Positions 59,376 through 64,000 of a stretch of 64,000 nt of DNA are shown in pieces. This stretch comes from Helianthus annuus (taxonomy: Eukaryota; Streptophyta; Magnoliopsida; Asterales; Asteraceae): assembly GCF_002127325.2 (NCBI RefSeq), contig NC_035448.2, positions 60,751,577-60,815,576 on the forward strand, written 5' to 3'. Below the pieces are notes generated by a model. The model was given only the letters and a program-made list of their open reading frames with translations, was not told the DNA's origin and did not search any database. The translations under genes were made by a program, and so were the position numbers. Within the stretch, counting starts at the first letter, position 1. Each line of letters begins with the position of its first letter.

Positions 59376-61343
59376 TTGCAGGGGCTGCCCAGGTCTATCA
59401 TTTCGAAGTGGATCATGGATAGTGGTGCATCGAGACATATGACCGGGATGTTAGCTCTTCTTTACGACGTCAAATCGATAAATGGAAATTATGTGGGCTT
59501 CGCCGGAAATCAAGGCGGGAGAATTGTTGGACAGGGAACGCTGACGAATGGTGTCATCTCATTCGAGAAAGTGAACTATATCGTAGAGTTGGAAAACAAT
59601 TTACTTAGCATTTCGCAAATATGTGATAAGTCTTTCAGTGGACATTTCACAAAAACAGAGTGTGTGGTTTTAAAACCGGGGTTTAAAATCCCTGATGAGA
59701 TGGTGTTGTTGCGCGCTCCACGGGAGAACGATTTATATATTCTTGATATGAGCGTCACAACACCAACAACTCATCAAAAACAATGTTTTGTGTCAAAATC
59801 AAAAGCAACTGAAAAGGAGTCAATAATGTGGCATCGTAAGATGGGCCACATTCATGTTCGTAAAATGATTTTTTTAGTACACAATGATTTGGTAGAAGGT
59901 GTGAACTTAAAGAATTTTCATTTGAATGATGATTGTATAGCTTGTAAAAAGGGGAAGCAGACTCGGAAGTCTCACCCACCGAAGATACTTAACTCGATCA
60001 GGTTACCTCTTGAGAGATTACACATGGATCTCTTCGGGCCTGTCAATGTAAAGAGCATCAGTGGAGATCTGTACTGCTTGGTGGTGACTGATGACTTTAC
60101 AAGATTCTCATGGGTCGTGTGCTTGGAAAGAAAAGATCAAACTTTTGAGTCGTTGATGGTGTTGTTCAAGAAAATGGAAACGGTGTATAAGCTGCCAATC
60201 CGGAGAATTCGTAGTGACAACGGAACGGAATTCAAAAACAACAAAATGTACGAGTTTTGCAATGAGAAGGGAATTCTTCATGAATTCAGTGCGCCGTACA
60301 CTCCACAACAGAATGGCGTTGCTGAAAGAAAGAATCGGACCCTAATAGAGACAGCTCGCACAGTGTTAGCCGATTCCAAACTACCGATCTTCTGGAGCGA
60401 AGCAGTTTCTGCAGCCTGTTATACTTTGAATCGCGTACTCACCGTCAAAAAGTACAAAAAGACATGCTTTGAGTTGCTGCACCGATACAAGCCGAATCTT
60501 GAGTTTTTGGAGCCATTTGGGTCTCCGTGTACGTTTATTGATGAGAATGGAAAATTTGGTGCTAAATCAAACGAGGGTTTCTTTGTAGGTTACGCAAGCC
60601 CATTGAAGAGGGTGTTCGTACCGTGCATGGGGAAAGTGATACAAGTCCAGCATGTGGATTGTCAGAAGCACACTCCATCACCACAACTTCCCGGACAAAG
60701 ATTCCTATTCGATTACGACAAGCTCTGGGAGTCGTTTCAGCTACCGGTTCAGCCAAGTGACGAGGAACAAGCACTTCTGTACCAGTATCAGCAATCTATG
60801 TCACAGGAGCAAGTGCCTAGACCGCTTGTAGTTTCTCCACCCATCGAGGGTAGTCATAATGATGAAGCCGGACCAAGTGGAACAGCTCACGAACCACCAG
60901 AGGAACCAGCTCCAACATTTGACGATTCTGACGACTTAGAGGCGGAACCCGCTCCGACCTTTGACGAGGAACCAAATGATACTTCGACAGAAGCTGAGGA
61001 TCAAACCTTTGATCTTGATATATCGAACTTGCAATCGGAAGTGATTGTGCCTGACACCATTATGCCTAGGACTTTGTCTTACCATCCGTCAGAGCAAATA
61101 ATTGGTGACCTGCAAAGTGGTGTCAAAACCAGAGACCAAATCAACCGAGCTCTTACATGTTTTTATTCTTCTGTTGTTCATTTGCAAGAAGAATTCTCAT
61201 TAAGGTGTTTTATTTCGCAGATCGAGCCCAGAACTTATAAAGAGGCGTTGACTGAAGATAGCTGGGTGAATGCGATGCAGGAGGAGTTGCTACAGTTTGA
61301 AAAGCTGGGTGTTTGGAGACTGGTCGATCTACCACAGAATTAG
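59376..61343 (+). pseudogene. Copia E protease and integrase
   Basis: No ATG precedes the protease. The frame becomes open just before a TTTGCAG (59375-59381). The protease signature is WIMDSGASRHMTG (about 59412-59450). The HHCC zinc domain (HRKMGHIHVRKMIFL ... CIACKKGKQ) lies near 59832-59960. The integrase core runs from HMDLFGP (about 60022) through RSDNGTEF (about 60210) to PQQNGVAERKNRT (about 60303-60341). The acidic C-terminal tail is at about 60860-61060. The core is unbroken. The first stop, TAG at 61341, lies at the linker to RT. Confidence 0.88.
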
Positions 61344-62796
61344 AAGTTGATAAAAACAAAGTGGGTTTTCAAGTGCAAAAGGGATGACAGAGGAGTCGTG
61401 GTGAGAAACAAAGCACGATTGGTGGTACAAGGCTTTAGTCAGCAAGAAGGCATAGACTACGACGAAGTTTACGCGCCTGTTGCTAGACTCAAGGTGATTC
61501 GGATCTTCCTGGCGTTTGCGTCATGGAAAGACTTTAAAGTGTACCAGCTGGACGTCAAATCTGCCTTCCTTTACGGAAAAATCAAAGAAGAGGTGTATGT
61601 GGGACAACCACCGGGGTTCACAGATCCACTGCACAAAAACAAGGTCTATCTGCTGGACAAAGTGCTTTACTGACTACACCAGGCCCCGAGAGCCTGGTAC
61701 GAGACGCTTTCCCAATATTTGTTGGCCAACGGGTTCACAAGAGGGAGAGTAGGTAGTACTTTATTCACAAAGGAAGTGGCAGGCCATTTGTTGATCGTGC
61801 AGATTTATGTTGACGATATCATTTTCGGTTCCCCCAACGACGATCTTTGTAAAGAGTTTGAGAAAGTAAAGAAGAAAAAGTTTGAGATGAGTTCGATGGG
61901 GGAGATGAAGTTCTTCCTCGGGCTGCAGGTGGAGCAGATGCTCGATGGAATCTTCATTCACCAAACGAAATACGTGAAGGACGTGCTTGACAAATTCGAC
62001 ATGACTGAATGCAGTCCTGCAGCAACCCCCCTTGCACAGAACCACGGGATTTGTCCAGACGAAAGTGGAGTGAAAGTGGACGAGACACTGTACCGGTCAA
62101 TCATTGGATCTCTGATGTATCTCACTGCTTCCCGTCCAGACATCATGTACCCGACATGTCTCTGTGCCAGATATCAGTCGAGCCCGAAGCAGTCACACCT
62201 GATGATTGTAAAACGTATCTTACGGTATTTGAAAGGCTGCCAAGCATCGTCTTGTGGTATCCTCGCTCGGGTGACTTCTCTCTATCAGGTTTCGCTGATT
62301 CTGACTTTGGAAGCTACAAGCAGAATGCTAAGTCCACCATTGTTGGGTGTCAGTTCTTTGGAACTCGACTCGTTACTGGCAGTGCAAGAAACAAACCGCA
62401 GTGGCGCTTTCTACGTGTGAGGCTGAATACGTTTCAGCCTCCAGCTGTTGCTCACAGATCCTTTGGATCCAACAGCAAATGCGCGACTTCGGTTTGCAAT
62501 TCTTGGATACTCCGATTTATGTGGACAACGAAGCAGCTATAAACATCACTAAAAACCCAGTTCACCATTCTAAAACGAAACATGTCGAAATCCGTCATCA
62601 CTTCATCCGTGATTGTCACGAGAAGAAGTTAATCCGGATTGAGCACATACACACCGATGATCAGAAAGCTGATTTTTATACAAAACCCTTTGACAAAAAG
62701 AGATTTTAGTATCTTCTAAAATTGAATGGGTTAAAAAATCTGAGTTCTGGGAGGGTAGTAGAATGTGAAGCTAAGGAGGGCGGCGATCAGATGTGA
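61344..62796 (+). pseudogene. Copia E reverse transcriptase and RNase H
   Basis: KTKWVFKCKRDDRGVV starts the RT. QLDVKSAFLYG lies near 61550 and YVDD is at 61806-61817. RNase H has ALSTCEAEY (about 62407) and the VDNEAAINITKN block (about 62520). Breaks are TGA at 61671, one frameshift near 62228-62245, another near 62375-62400, and TAG at 62707. The homologous frame ends at TGA 62794-62796. Relative to C, the C-terminal tail differs after KYLLKLNG. Confidence 0.86.
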
Positions 62797-64000
62797 TCCA
62801 TGTCGTGTTGTCAACTTTCTGTACAGTTTGTTTTTTTCTTTTCGATAAAAACAAAAACACAAAAATATGTTTTTCTTTTTAGGGGGAGAAATTCACAGAA
62901 AAATACAAAAACATGATAAAATTTCAAAAATCCAAAAACATTAGAAAACTTGAAAAAGAGTTTGTGTATAATAGGGGAAATGATAGTACATCAGCTAGGC
63001 AGACACAGTACGCTAAAGAAATGTAACGTTTAAAATGCAATTAAGCAGTCTCGCTAAAGATGTGCCGATAGGTTTTTGCAAAATCAGTAGATCAGTTTGG
63101 GATATAAATCTAAAATTTACTTGCGTTTACATGGGGAACACCTCCAGGATATATAGGTAACCCCCGAAATCTCGTTTGAAAGGTCCCTTATTCTGAGATA
63201 CTAGGTCTTTATGCTTAGTGATATCTGGGGTATTATCCTGGGACTTCTGCTGTATGGAAATACTAACCTAGTCCCCCGATAATACTTTACGCATATGCTT
63301 TACTTGTAAAGCCTCCCCTCAGCATAAAAAATGATTAAACATTGCAAAATGATAATCATGTGCTGTTGTAAAGAGGATCCCCAAAGGGGACCCACCAAAG
63401 TCGAAGTCGTCATCTCTCTGCGTATACGGAAGTATCGACTTGAGCTCTCACGGCCCTCGCAATTCACCCCATTACAGATATCATCTAGGTATACTCACCT
63501 GTAAGACTGAATATTGGGATCTGGATACAGGAGTATATACTGAGGGGGGACACATGTAGAGGTTTAAGTCTTAAAACATTAATTCCGTATCCTGGACAGA
63601 TTGAAAGTTCTGTAAAAATTTAAGAGGATCAGAATATCGGCAATCTACGCGAATTGTTTAAGGCTTGGTATGAAATAGTAGCTTAATGGTGCTCGTGTCT
63701 TGTCAAATGCTGATATGATCCCCTAACACGCTCACAAAAAGATTGTGTGTACATATTTCAGTTTATTCTGTTAAAAATCCAAAAAGATTTTATTTGTTCA
63801 TCTTATTTTCGACAACCGACTTTGGGAATCAAACGATCAAAGCCTTGTGCAGATCATGTCTGTTTGATGAGGGTTGGGTAAGCAGGAGATACTAAACTGT
63901 GATTGGTACATGATTGAAGGATTGAAAAGGTGTCTGAATATTCGTAAAGTTTGAAAGTTCATTAATTTGAACTGTTTTCAGAATTGAAAGGTCAGCGTAC
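62797..64000 (+). other. Conserved non-coding 3' region of copia E (to window edge)
   Basis: No ORF. AGGGGGAGA at 62881-62889 resembles a PPT, but no LTR follows it. From about 62970 the sequence aligns with the reverse complement of 23770-24600 of copia C, block by block, to beyond 63780. The 3' LTR should lie past the window. Confidence 0.75.

Larger units (their letters stand above)
43725..64000 (+). mobile_element. Copia E: Sirevirus-like element, plus strand, 3' end outside window
   Basis: 5' LTR 43725-44177, PBS 44180-44192, leader array 44371-44660, gag1 44811-46869, [gypsy locus F 46870-57660], gag2 57662-59362, protease-integrase-RT-RNase H 59376-62796, and the conserved non-coding 3' region from 62797 to the window edge. 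It is homologous throughout to copia C, which lies in the opposite orientation. It is defective through several stops and two frameshifts, besides the gypsy insertion. Confidence 0.9.

Overview
This 64 kb window reads as intergenic heterochromatin of a flowering plant. Every supportable coding region belongs to an LTR retrotransposon, Ty3/gypsy or Ty1/copia, and no host gene was found. Two features point to plants: gypsy polyproteins with a C-terminal chromodomain and very long LTRs (Tekay/Del-like chromoviruses), and copia elements with a long UBN2-type gag plus a long non-coding 3' region (Sirevirus/SIRE/Maximus-like). The mix of families reminds me of Asteraceae (lettuce, sunflower, chrysanthemum group). 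That placement is from memory and moderate at best.

Layout, outermost to innermost. (1) An old copia element H survives as an LTR end and primer-binding site near 5.1 kb and a broken gag at 42.4-43.1 kb. (2) Gypsy A (minus strand, 5543-42114, TSD ACATT) split H. (3) Into A went gypsy B (plus, 8609-20583, TSD CAATG), copia C (minus, 22584-32964, TSD ATCTC/ATCTT) and gypsy solo LTR D (plus, 36104-39422, TSD CTACA). A copia LTR relic (6973-7383) sits in A's left LTR. (4) Right of H is a fragment G of a GC-palindrome-rich LTR (43159-43724), cut by copia E (plus, 43725 to beyond the window). (5) E's gag is split by a rearranged gypsy locus F (46870-57660, TSD TGAAA). There a piece of E's gag plus an F LTR occurs twice around a gypsy internal fragment. 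The far left (1-5060) is one gypsy-type LTR ending at 2666 and a reverse-oriented B-family LTR.

All polyproteins carry stops and/or frameshifts, so none looks autonomous. The non-coding parts hold the most unexplained structure. Solo LTR D has an array of about a dozen micro-hairpins whose two arms change together. Sirevirus-like LTRs carry paired hairpins just before the TATA box, and their core motif is reused in an irregular array in the leader. Gypsy LTRs end in a hairpin with compensatory changes, and three of them share a twin GC motif about 190 bp upstream of the TATA box. About 1.2 kb downstream of copia pol is conserved without an ORF. D and the rest of A's LTR form a roughly 2 kb inverted repeat with converging promoters.
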